From assembly GCA_900320245.1 (NCBI GenBank), contig ONRP01000008.1:89254-139721 (forward strand): a stretch of DNA of 50,468 bases, given 5' to 3'. The notes under the pieces were generated by a model. That model was not told the origin of the DNA. It ran no database searches and worked only from the letters and a program-made list of their open reading frames with translations. This document shows positions 41,274-50,100 of this stretch, in pieces. Position numbers and translations under genes: made by a program. The DNA comes from an uncultured Prevotellaceae bacterium. GTDB taxonomy: Bacteria; Bacteroidota; Bacteroidia; Bacteroidales; Muribaculaceae. Numbering within the stretch: position 1 is the first letter of the stretch; each line of letters opens with the position of its first letter.

Positions 41274-44003
41274 ATGAAGAAAGACGACGACGAACTGGAA
41301 GGCATCGAGCAGCAAGAGCCCGACGAGACCAATGCCCAAGACGGCAACAACGCCACCCCCGACGAGGGCGGCATCGAGCCTCAGGCCCACTCCACCTACC
41401 AGGTACCCAAAGATAAGAAACTGCAACTGAGCGGCATGTACGAGAACTGGTTTCTCGACTATGCCTCCTACGTCATCCTCGAGCGTGCCGTGCCGCACAT
41501 CGAGGACGGTTTCAAACCCGTGCAGCGACGCATCCTCCACGCGATGAAGGAGGCCGACGACGGCCACTTCAACAAGGTCGCCAACCTGGTGGGTCTGACG
41601 ATGCAGTACCACCCCCACGGCGACGCCTCGATCTACAGCGCGCTCGTCCAACTGGGACAGAAGGAACTGCTCATCGACACCCAGGGTAACTGGGGCAACA
41701 TCCTCACCGGCGACGGTGCTGCAGCGCCTCGTTACATCGAGGCACGCCTCAGCGAGTTCGCGCTCGACGCGGTCTATAACCCCAAGGTCACCGACTGGGG
41801 CCTCTCCTACGACGGACGCAAGCGCGAGCCGCTCACCCTGCCCGCCAAGTTCCCGCTGCTGTTGACACAGGGCGCCGAGGGCATCGCTGTGGGACTGTCG
41901 TGTAAAATCCTGCCCCACAACTTCAACGAGGTCATCGACGCGGCCATCCATTACCTGCGCGACGAGGAGTTCCAACTCTACCCCGACTTCCAGACGGGCG
42001 GCTACGTCGACGTGAGCCACTACAACGACGGCGAGCGAGGCGGCTATGTGCGCGTACGCGCCAAAATCGAGAAACTCGACAACAAGACGCTGCTGGTCAA
42101 GGACGTACCCTATGGCAAGACAACCGGCACCGTCATCGAGTCCATCCTCAAGGCCGGCGAACGAGGCAAGATCAAGATCCGCAAGGTCGAGGACAACACC
42201 AGCGCCACGGCCGAAATCATCGTCTCGCTGCAGGCCGGCACGAGCAGCGACATCGCCATCGACGCGCTGTACGCCTTCACCGACTGCGAAATCTCCATCT
42301 GGCCCAACTGCTGCGTCATCATGGACCACAAGCCGCAGTTCCTCACCGTGAGCGACGTGCTGCGCTACAGTGTGGACCGCACGCGCGACATCCTGCGCCA
42401 GGAACTCGAGATCCAGCGTGGCGAGACCATGGAGACCCTCCACAACGTCTCGCTCGAGAAAATCTTCATCGAGGAACGCATCTACAAGGACAAGGAATTT
42501 GAGAACGCCAAGGACCAGGCTCACGCCCTCAAGCACATCGACAAGCGCTTGAAGCCGTTCAAGCCGCAGTTCTTCCGCGAGATCACTGAGGACGACCTGC
42601 TGCGCCTGCTCGAGATCCCGATGAAGCGCATCCTCAAGTACAACAGCGACAAGGCCGACGAGAACATCGCACGCCTCAAGGACCGCATCGAGGAAATCGA
42701 CAACAACCTGGCCCACCTCACCGACTACGCCATCAAGTGGTTCCAGGGCCTGAAGACCAAGTATGGCGCCAAGTACCCGCGCCGAACCGTCATCCGCGAG
42801 TTCGACACCATCGTCGCCAGCAAGGTCGCCGAGGCCAACCAGAAACTCTACATCAACCGCGCCGACGGCTTCATCGGCACGTCGTTGAAGAAGGACGAGT
42901 TCGTGTGCAACTGCTCCGACATCGACGACATCATCATCTTCTACAAGGACGGCAAGTTCAAGGTCATCAAGGTCGCCGACAAGATCTACGTCGGCAAGAA
43001 CATCCTGTACCTCAACGTCTTCAAGAAGGGCGACACCCGCACCATCTACAACGTCCTCTATCAGGACGGGCGCGGCGGCACGACCTTCATGAAGCGCTTT
43101 GCCGTCACGGGCATCACCCGCGACAAGGAGTATGACATCACCCAGGGCAAGCCCGGCAGCAAGATCACCTGGTTCACCGCCAATCCCAATGGCGAGGCCG
43201 AGGTGCTGCGCATCACCCTCAAGCCAAAGTTCAGGCTCAAGATCCTGCAGTTTGACGTCAACCTCGCCGAACTCGCCATCAAGGGCAAGCAGGCACGCGG
43301 CAACATCGTCACCAAGAACGAGGTGCACCGCATCTCGCTCAAGGAGGCTGGCCAGTCCACCCTGGGCGACCGCGAGGTGTGGTTCGACCCCGACATCCTG
43401 CGCATCAACTACGAGGGCCATGGCCGCTCGCTGGGCCTGTTCGCCGGCGAAGACCGCATCCTGGTCATCATGAAGACCGGCGAGTTCTACACCACGAGCA
43501 CCGAGGCCAGCAACCACTATGACGAGGGCATCCTGCGCATCGAGAAATATGTGAAGGACAAGGTGTGGACCGCCGTGCTCGACGACGCCGACCAGGGCCA
43601 TCCCTACATCAAGCGCTTCACCCTCGAGGACAACACCAAGAAGCAGAGTTTCATCGGCACCAACCCCGAGTCGCACCTGCTGTTGCTCAGCGACGAGCCC
43701 TGCCCGCGCTTCGAGGTGAAGATGGGTGGCGATGACGCCCACCGCGAACCGTTCATCATTGATGCCGAGGAGTTTATCGGCACCAAGACCTTCAAGGCCA
43801 AGGGACGACGCGTCACCAACTGGGCCGTCGACTCCATCACCGAAATCGAGCCGCGCGAACCCGACCCCGTCGAGGAGCAGACGCCCACCGTCGCCGATTT
43901 AGGCGACAGTGAAGAAACCACCCCCGCCGCCGACGGCATCAGCCAGGACGAGGTCCTCGACAGTTTCACCGGCCAGCAGCGCATCCCCTTCGACGAAGAC
44001 TAA
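41274..44003 (+). CDS. parC: DNA topoisomerase IV subunit A
   Basis: A 909-residue type IIA topoisomerase A subunit that cuts and rejoins DNA to decatenate chromosomes. An acidic N-terminal tail of about 45 residues precedes the winged-helix core: YASYVILERAVPHIEDGFKPVQRRILHAM, YHPHGDASIY, and the active-site Tyr in GDGAAAPRYIEARLSE (about residue 154). The C-terminal beta-pinwheel region lacks a canonical gyrase box (QRRGGKG), which favours ParC over GyrA. The protein ends in an acidic tail. The partner parE is not in the window. Confidence 0.93.
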   Translation: MKKDDDELEGIEQQEPDETNAQDGNNATPDEGGIEPQAHSTYQVPKDKKLQLSGMYENWFLDYASYVILERAVPHIEDGFKPVQRRILHAMKEADDGHFNKVANLVGLTMQYHPHGDASIYSALVQLGQKELLIDTQGNWGNILTGDGAAAPRYIEARLSEFALDAVYNPKVTDWGLSYDGRKREPLTLPAKFPLLLTQGAEGIAVGLSCKILPHNFNEVIDAAIHYLRDEEFQLYPDFQTGGYVDVSHYNDGERGGYVRVRAKIEKLDNKTLLVKDVPYGKTTGTVIESILKAGERGKIKIRKVEDNTSATAEIIVSLQAGTSSDIAIDALYAFTDCEISIWPNCCVIMDHKPQFLTVSDVLRYSVDRTRDILRQELEIQRGETMETLHNVSLEKIFIEERIYKDKEFENAKDQAHALKHIDKRLKPFKPQFFREITEDDLLRLLEIPMKRILKYNSDKADENIARLKDRIEEIDNNLAHLTDYAIKWFQGLKTKYGAKYPRRTVIREFDTIVASKVAEANQKLYINRADGFIGTSLKKDEFVCNCSDIDDIIIFYKDGKFKVIKVADKIYVGKNILYLNVFKKGDTRTIYNVLYQDGRGGTTFMKRFAVTGITRDKEYDITQGKPGSKITWFTANPNGEAEVLRITLKPKFRLKILQFDVNLAELAIKGKQARGNIVTKNEVHRISLKEAGQSTLGDREVWFDPDILRINYEGHGRSLGLFAGEDRILVIMKTGEFYTTSTEASNHYDEGILRIEKYVKDKVWTAVLDDADQGHPYIKRFTLEDNTKKQSFIGTNPESHLLLLSDEPCPRFEVKMGGDDAHREPFIIDAEEFIGTKTFKAKGRRVTNWAVDSITEIEPREPDPVEEQTPTVADLGDSEETTPAADGISQDEVLDSFTGQQRIPFDED

Positions 44004-44027
44004 CGACGCAGTACGACACAACAATCA

Positions 44028-44123
44028 ACCGCCCTGAAGGGCGGGAAGTTTCACAAATTTATAAAAATTTGATTTTGAGCATTTTAAATATAATTTGTTT
44101 AATTTCCCGTGCGAAAGCACGGT
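44028..44123. repeat. Double-hairpin element, copy 2 (reverse orientation)
   Basis: The left end ACCGCCC-TGAA-GGGCGGGAAGTTT and the right end TTTCCCGTGC-GAAA-GCACGGT flank an AT-rich middle. This is copy 1 turned round. It begins 25 bp after the parC stop codon and its right hairpin lies inside the coding frame of the next gene. Confidence 0.75.
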
Positions 44124-44905
44124 CAGTTCTGCTGTTGGTATTAGGTGCAATGGTGGCGATGAGTGCTGCGGCCATACCCGCTGACATACAAGGATCGGCA
44201 GCGCTGTACAACCAGTCGATGTTCATGCTCGACGCGGGCTATGCCTCGGTGCACGACAGTTACCTCACGCCCATTACCTACGACGGGCTCGACCTTGGAC
44301 TCTCCATCGAGGTCACGCGCTGGGTCAACCACTATAGGTGGCTGTGGCAACTCCAGGTGGGCGCCGACTACAACTACGTGGAGAACAACGCCAAGAACAA
44401 CGACCTGCACAAGGTCATGGGCGACATCACCTTCAACATGCAGTACGCCTGGCAGGGGGTGCTGCACCCACGGCTGGGCTTCTCGGCCGGCCCGATGGCA
44501 CAGTTGCGCGCCGGCATCGTCTATGACGCCGTCAACAGCAACAACCCCGTCACCGTCAGGGCTCACTGGAATCTGGGTGCAACAGGCATGGCCTGGTTCA
44601 ACACCCGCATGTGGCGCATACCCGTCACCCTGCGCTACCAGGTCCAACTGCCCGTGGCAGGCGTCTTCTTCGCCCCCGAGTACGACGAGAGTTACTACGA
44701 GATCTACCTGGGCAACCACAAGAACCTCGCCCATCTGGGCTGGTGGGGCAACCGCTTCGATATGACCAACTACCTGGGTGCCGACTTCAACCTGCACAAG
44801 GTCGTCTTGCGACTGGGCTACCGCAACCGCCTCGAGCACTGGACCGTCAACAACCTCCACGTCCACGACTTCACCCACGCCCTGGTCCTCGGCATCCACC
44901 TCTAA
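44069..44905 (+). CDS. DUF3316-like exported protein with unusual start
   Basis: The frame is open from a TTG at 44069 to the stop at 44903-44905 (278 codons). The mature part (LYNQSMFMLDAGYASVHDSYLTPITYDGLDLGLSIEVTRW..MQYAWQGVLHPRLGFSAGPM) fits the DUF3316 family, predicted Bacteroidetes outer-membrane barrels. The signal-peptide core SVLLLVLGAMVAMSAAA has no upstream ATG. The basic residues before it (RAKAR) are encoded by the right hairpin of the repeat element. Real start possibilities are TTG 44069, another non-ATG codon, or an inactive gene. The first in-frame ATG (44150) would lose the signal peptide. Confidence 0.7.
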   Translation: MILSILNIICLISRAKARSVLLLVLGAMVAMSAAAIPADIQGSAALYNQSMFMLDAGYASVHDSYLTPITYDGLDLGLSIEVTRWVNHYRWLWQLQVGADYNYVENNAKNNDLHKVMGDITFNMQYAWQGVLHPRLGFSAGPMAQLRAGIVYDAVNSNNPVTVRAHWNLGATGMAWFNTRMWRIPVTLRYQVQLPVAGVFFAPEYDESYYEIYLGNHKNLAHLGWWGNRFDMTNYLGADFNLHKVVLRLGYRNRLEHWTVNNLHVHDFTHALVLGIHL

Positions 44906-44937
44906 TTTTCAAACAACAAAAACAACAAAAAACAACA

Positions 44938-46017
44938 ATGACAACAATATTTATCAATAAAACTCTTAGGCATTTCGGCGCTTGCAACACGACGCCTCAA
45001 GCCATTAAAAAAGTTGTTCCTGTTGTTCAACGTTGTCTGTGTTGTTTGATGTTGTCTTGCTTGTGTTGGGGATGTGCCGAGCAGGACGACTTCGGGCATG
45101 ACCAGGTGGGCAATTTCGAGGCCCTGTGGACCATCATGGACGAGCACTACAGTTTCTTTGACTACAAGCAGGTCGACTGGAACGAGGTCCACGACCGCTA
45201 CCGTGCCCGCATCGATAACGACATGACCGACAGGGAGTTGTTCGATATCTGCGGCGACATGCTCAAGGAGTTGCGCGACGGCCACACCAACCTCATCGCC
45301 AGCCACGACGTGTCGCGTTACTGGATCTGGGAGCAGTGGCCCGTCAACTACGACGAGCGCATCATCGACCAGCACTACCTCAACTTCGACTACAAGATGG
45401 CGTCGGGCATCAAGTACCAGATCCTCACCGACAACATCGGCTACATGCGCTACAGTTCCTTCTCGTCGACCATCGGCGAGGGCAACCTCGACCTCATCCT
45501 CAGTTACCTGTCCACCGCCGACGGACTCATCATCGACGTGCGCGACAACGGCGGGGGCCTGCTCACCAACGTCGAGACCTTAGTCTCACGTTTCATCGAC
45601 CGGAAGACCCTCGCGGGCTACATCTGCCACAAGACAGGCCCCGGCCACAACGATTTCTCGGAGCCCTACGCCTACTACTTCGAACCCACCAAGAATCACC
45701 TCCATTACCTCAAGCCCGTCGTCGTGCTGGCCAGCCGCGGATCCTTCAGCGCCACCAACAACTTCGTTTCCATCATGAAGGGCCTTGACCAGGTCACCAT
45801 CGTGGGCGACACCACCGGTGGCGGCTGCGGCCTGCCCTTCACCAGCGAACTGCCCAACGGCTGGCGTGTGCGTTTCTCGTCATGCCCCGTGATGGACGCC
45901 CAGGGCAGGCTCACCGAGTTCGGCGTGGCGCCTGACGTGCGCATCGACATGGACGAGAACGACCGCACCCGTGACGCTATCCTCGACGCCGCCATCACCC
46001 TCCTCACCTCACATTGA
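44938..46017 (+). CDS. S41-family peptidase-like lipoprotein
   Basis: A 359-residue frame from ATG 44938. An odd 32-residue N-region precedes a Cys-rich hydrophobic stretch (CLCCLMLSCLCWGC) whose last Cys is a plausible lipobox. The body is an S41/tail-specific-protease fold: FEALWTIMDEHYSFFDYKQVDW, LKELRDGHTNL, NIGYMRYSSF, LIIDVRDNGGGLLTNVETLVSRF, SRGSFSATNNF (probable catalytic Ser). The region that usually holds the catalytic Lys reads VGDTTGGGCGLP, with no Lys, so activity is uncertain. It starts 32 nt after the DUF3316-like gene in a CAACAA-rich spacer. Confidence 0.82.
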   Translation: MTTIFINKTLRHFGACNTTPQAIKKVVPVVQRCLCCLMLSCLCWGCAEQDDFGHDQVGNFEALWTIMDEHYSFFDYKQVDWNEVHDRYRARIDNDMTDRELFDICGDMLKELRDGHTNLIASHDVSRYWIWEQWPVNYDERIIDQHYLNFDYKMASGIKYQILTDNIGYMRYSSFSSTIGEGNLDLILSYLSTADGLIIDVRDNGGGLLTNVETLVSRFIDRKTLAGYICHKTGPGHNDFSEPYAYYFEPTKNHLHYLKPVVVLASRGSFSATNNFVSIMKGLDQVTIVGDTTGGGCGLPFTSELPNGWRVRFSSCPVMDAQGRLTEFGVAPDVRIDMDENDRTRDAILDAAITLLTSH

Positions 46018-46931
46018 AAACTACGAATTACACCTCACTCTAAAAACTACGGATTTAGCGGATTACACCTATTTGGCATCCGCAAACCTTATTATTTCAA
46101 ATTTCACTAATGGCATCGGCACCCAATTAGCACTTTAACCAGCCCCCATTGCCACAGCGCCGCTCATGCAGGGCCTCGCCTTGGCGTGGACGTTAGTTGC
46201 AGACATCCAATAATTTAACGAGCAATAATCACCTGGAGGGTGACCTCTGGGTAACCCGTGGTACCTGCCTGCGGAACGAGCGCAGCGAGTGCAGTGGCAG
46301 GCACCACGGGAGAGGGGAACCAATCCATGCCGTCGCCGTAGGCGACCCCTTTTGCCCGATCATGGTAATGGGGTCGCCTACAGCGACATCATCTTGTATC
46401 GTTTTACCTGTGGTGATGACGGCTACCTCGCTTCGCTCGATTGCCATCATTACCACAGGCTACTCAGAGGCCCGCTGGGCGAGTCGCCAAGCACCAGCCG
46501 CAGGGTCTTCTGCCACCATGGCATCCCTGCGGCCACGCCAAGTCGATGCCCCGCCTTGCCGCAGGTAAGCACTCCAACATTGTGGGCTATCGGTAACGTG
46601 CGGCCTCGCCACAGCACCGCCCTATGGCATGCTCCCTGACGGGCCCCTACGTGCTTACCGCGTAAGGGCTTATCTTGCAAGAAAATGTATAATAATTAGA
46701 TGAATAAAAAGTATTTTTAAATTTATATCCGATTTTAATGCAATTTTAAGGCCTTCATTGAAATCAATAGCCAATATATTTCCTTATATCGCTGAAAATC
46801 AAGCATTAGCAATATTTCTGTAAAATTCCGTCCTACCGAAAGCCCCAAAACACCAAATTGCCGAAACGCGGCCGTAATAACTTATCTTTAATTTTTTTGC
46901 GCTTTTTTCTTTGTGTAAAGAAAATAAATAT
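46018..46931. other. Gene-free stretch
   Basis: No credible gene. 46018-46070 holds two similar copies of an ACTACGRATT...ATTACACCT segment. 46255-46659 is a cluster of long hairpins described separately. 46681-46909 is AT-rich without an obvious signal. Short frames here are interrupted and lack typical codon use. Confidence 0.6.
46255..46659. repeat. Cluster of long hairpins
   Basis: Hairpin 1: arms 46255-46269 and 46296-46310, 14 of 15 pairs. Hairpin 2: GTAGGCGACCCC (46338-46349) with its complement at 46370-46381. Hairpin 3: arms 46407-46423 and 46443-46459, about 16 of 17 pairs. An outer pair GGTAAGCAC (46564-46572) and GTGCTTACC (46651-46659) follows. Loops of hairpins 1 and 3 contain CGAGCGMAGCGAG in opposite orientation. 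Confidence 0.65.
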
Positions 46932-46939
46932 TACCTTTG
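46910..46939 (+). promoter_or_regulatory. Promoter of the giant secreted protein gene
   Basis: TTTG (46910-46913), an 18-nt spacer and TACCTTTG (46932-46939). The predicted leader is about 235 nt. Confidence 0.75.
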
Positions 46940-47182
46940 CATCTTGAATAATTAACGGCATTTCTCATGGTTAAGTGTTTATGGGAACAAGGGAAGCAGT
47001 ATCCTGTGGTTTTGAACGTGACGATAAATCGCTCTATACCAACTTCTCCACAAGCCGGCAACGGTTCGCAAGCACGTCAGGTGGCTTGTGGACTGAGGTC
47101 GAAACCATGGCAGGTGGCGTTGCCTATGAAACTTCAATTCGTGAAACAAACTAATTTATTTTTTTAATTTATATTGTACAGT
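46940..47182 (+). promoter_or_regulatory. Structured 5' leader, possible pseudoknot
   Basis: A perfect 9-bp stem CCACAAGCC (47048-47056) with GGCTTGTGG (47083-47091) closes a 26-nt loop. The first loop bases GGCAACG (47057-47063) are complementary to CGTTGCC (47118-47124) beyond the stem, giving an H-type pseudoknot. A small frame (46967-47167) overlaps but looks non-coding. The leader is too long for a simple untranslated region. Confidence 0.5.
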
Positions 47183-50100
47183 ATGAAAAAGAAGTTATCA
47201 ATCTTTGCGTTCGGCCTGCTCCTTGCAGTGGGCTGGACTAATGTTGCATCGGCTCAGAAGATCGCTGATATTTCTGAGTTGAAAGTTCAACCTGCCCCTC
47301 AGCAGTTGAACTTGTCAACTGCCGAGCAGGATGTTGTCATTGCTAATGGCGACTACCAGCGCGGCGGTGCGTTGTATGCCCCCCAAAGGGCTGCCAACAA
47401 CTACACGACTCCTGTTGTTCACCCAAGGTCGTGGTATGAGAACTATAATTACACTTGGATTGACGGAAACACCCAGAAGTGGGCAAACCTCACTGATGTG
47501 GTTACCGATGCGAACCAGATGTGGTATCTCTTGAGATATGTCTACAACACGGATTCAATCCCTGGTCCCCATTACAACAAGGCTTATGAGACCACACAGA
47601 CCTATCCCCGTTTCTACTATGGATGGGAGACTGGATCGATGCCAACGAATATCACGATTACATTAAGTAATGGCTATGCCTATGTATTCCTTGTTGCATT
47701 TTACGATGCTAGCGGAAACACAGAATTGCTCTCGTTAACACCAGAGGACCTGAACAATAACTATGGTTGCTCATTAAGTACTTATACCTATAACAATAAC
47801 ACTTATCCTGTAGCATACAAAAATGGAGGTGGCACTATCACCATCCCCGTAAGTTCAATTGGTTCTGCGGCTAGTGATGGCGTACAAGTAAGGGTTTATG
47901 CTATCAATAGCAGCTCATGGTATTCAAGCAGTATTTCAGTGAATGGAACTTCACAGACACTTGACTCCAGTACACTCTACTACTATGCATACAGTGTATC
48001 GCCCTCGTCCTCGGGTACTTTGTCGGATGCTCCCATGCCTCTCGAGGATGGACATACTGTTTTCCTTGTTAAGGTAAAGAATAATAACGAAACAGCTCCG
48101 ACTTCTACTGAGACAAAAAGTGACCTGACGACTATCTTTAACGACTATGTTGAGTCGATCGAGTTGCTAACCGACGGTTTGCGCGTGGATCAGGATGGTG
48201 AATCACAGGCTGGTACTGTGTTCACTTACTCTGGCATGCTCAACAAGTTCTTCTTCATTGGTAAGAGTAAATTGGCCAAGTTCGGTTACCAAGCTCCCTT
48301 CTATGGCATGTATGAGGAGTACAGCCCCACTACCACGGCCACGGGTGACGAGATTACCGACTTCTATTCCAAGATGCTGGAGGGTGACTCCTACGGCATT
48401 GTACATGACTGCTCCAGTGTGATTTACCGTAAGCACTCGTTCTCGATGACAGGTAATGCAGGCACCGAAGAGAAGTCACTGACCAACCTGGTATTCTACA
48501 TCCCCGATGAGAGAGGACGTTCGCCCTATGACTCGATTGGCAACACCTATAATTCGCGTAACTACGAACTCAGGCCTCAGGTAGGCTTGTATACCATCAC
48601 GCTGACTGCCGAGGCACAGCCTGTCGCCGACTACTCGGAGGCCAACCGCATGTATGATGTAACCTGCAACTGGATATCGTCACTGAACACCATCGTTGAT
48701 ACGGAGGTGCCCCAGACCTATGAATTGTGGATTTTCGTATATGACGAGAATGGTAACCCCGTGCCCGTGCCCGAGACTGATGGAGGTCTGATCTACAAGG
48801 GTCCCAACACCACCTATACCTACCAGGTTCCTCAGTACCCCGAGAGCTATACCATCATCTATCGTGTGAAAGGCTGGCCTACCGATGCCACCAATAGCCC
48901 CGAGCACGGCGGTGACTTCTATGCTTGGAGTAACCTTGACGATGTGCTTATCCCCGGTTATAAAGACTTCCTCTCCCTGAACTTAGGTCACTACGAGAGT
49001 GACTTTAAGATTGACGAGGAGCACAACTACTACCGCAACTTCATGACGGTAGACAACCAGAACCCCGACAACGCGTTGACCGCACAGCGTGTTCTCGACG
49101 GCGAGAACCTCTTTGAACTCTACCGCTATGACGTTGCCAATGAGAATACCACTAAGGTAAAGGCAGCAGAGCTCAAGTTCTATCAGCGCGACAATGAAAT
49201 CAGGTACAAAGTTGACTACTTTGACCAGCAGATTCTCTCGGGTTATGAACTGCCGATGACTACCCCCGTGAAAATCGACACCGCAGGTGTTGTGGCTACA
49301 ATCAGCGGCGGCAGCACCACCGATGGCGTATATACCAAGGTGACCAGCGCAGCCGACCTGACCAGTGGCCAGTACCTCATCGTCTGTGAGAACAACAACG
49401 TGGCATTCGATGGCAGCCTCACCACTCTTGACGCTGGCCACAATGTAATTGACGTTACTATCACCGATAACACCATTCCGGCAAATGCCACTACCGATGC
49501 GTCTTCATTCACGCTTGATATCACCAACGGTACTGGTACTATCAAGAGTGCAAGTGGTTATTACATCGGTCGTAATGCTTCGAGCAATGGCTTGGATGCT
49601 AAAGTTAACACTCAATACTCCAACACCTTCTCGATGAATGGCACTGATGCTGTCATCAGAGGTGCTGGTAACTATCAACTGCGCTTCAACTCCAGCAGCG
49701 GAGATAACAACTATCGTTTCCGTTATTACAATGGAACCAATCAGGCTATCCAGCTCTACAAGCGCAGCACTACTGGTGCAAAGGCTGAGCCCAACCGTTC
49801 TTTCATCCTGTTGGATTCCCAAATCGATAACCAGAACTACGCTGGTAATAATGAGGGTATAATCTCTCCCTCGGCTCCCTGGGTGACCTCTGGTCTTTAC
49901 TATCAAGATAATACTTACTTCTATATCCAAAGAGGTGGTAACCTGAAGTTCACTGTGCCCGCTGGCTACAATGGTGCTGACCTGAAGTTTATACTTCACA
50001 ACTCCAATAACACCTATTACAGTGGTACATTCACCTTTACACCTTCGACAGGCACTGCTCAGACGATTAACTGTAACACACAAGACCAGGATTACGAAGT

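Noticed and set aside
41217-43742. 841-residue minus-strand open frame
   Set aside because: Antisense to parC, low-complexity Val/Asp/Leu composition and no motifs.
44611-44937. N-terminal extension of the S41 frame
   Set aside because: It overlaps the DUF3316-like gene in another frame, and its Pro/Arg-rich sequence is a shadow; ATG 44938 is used instead.
46197-46680. Short frames in the hairpin cluster
   Set aside because: They overlap one another on both strands and follow the palindromes; no coding signal.
46967-47167. 66-residue frame upstream of the giant protein gene
   Set aside because: It covers the structured leader, has no family resemblance, and its end lies just before the main ATG; a leader peptide cannot be fully excluded.
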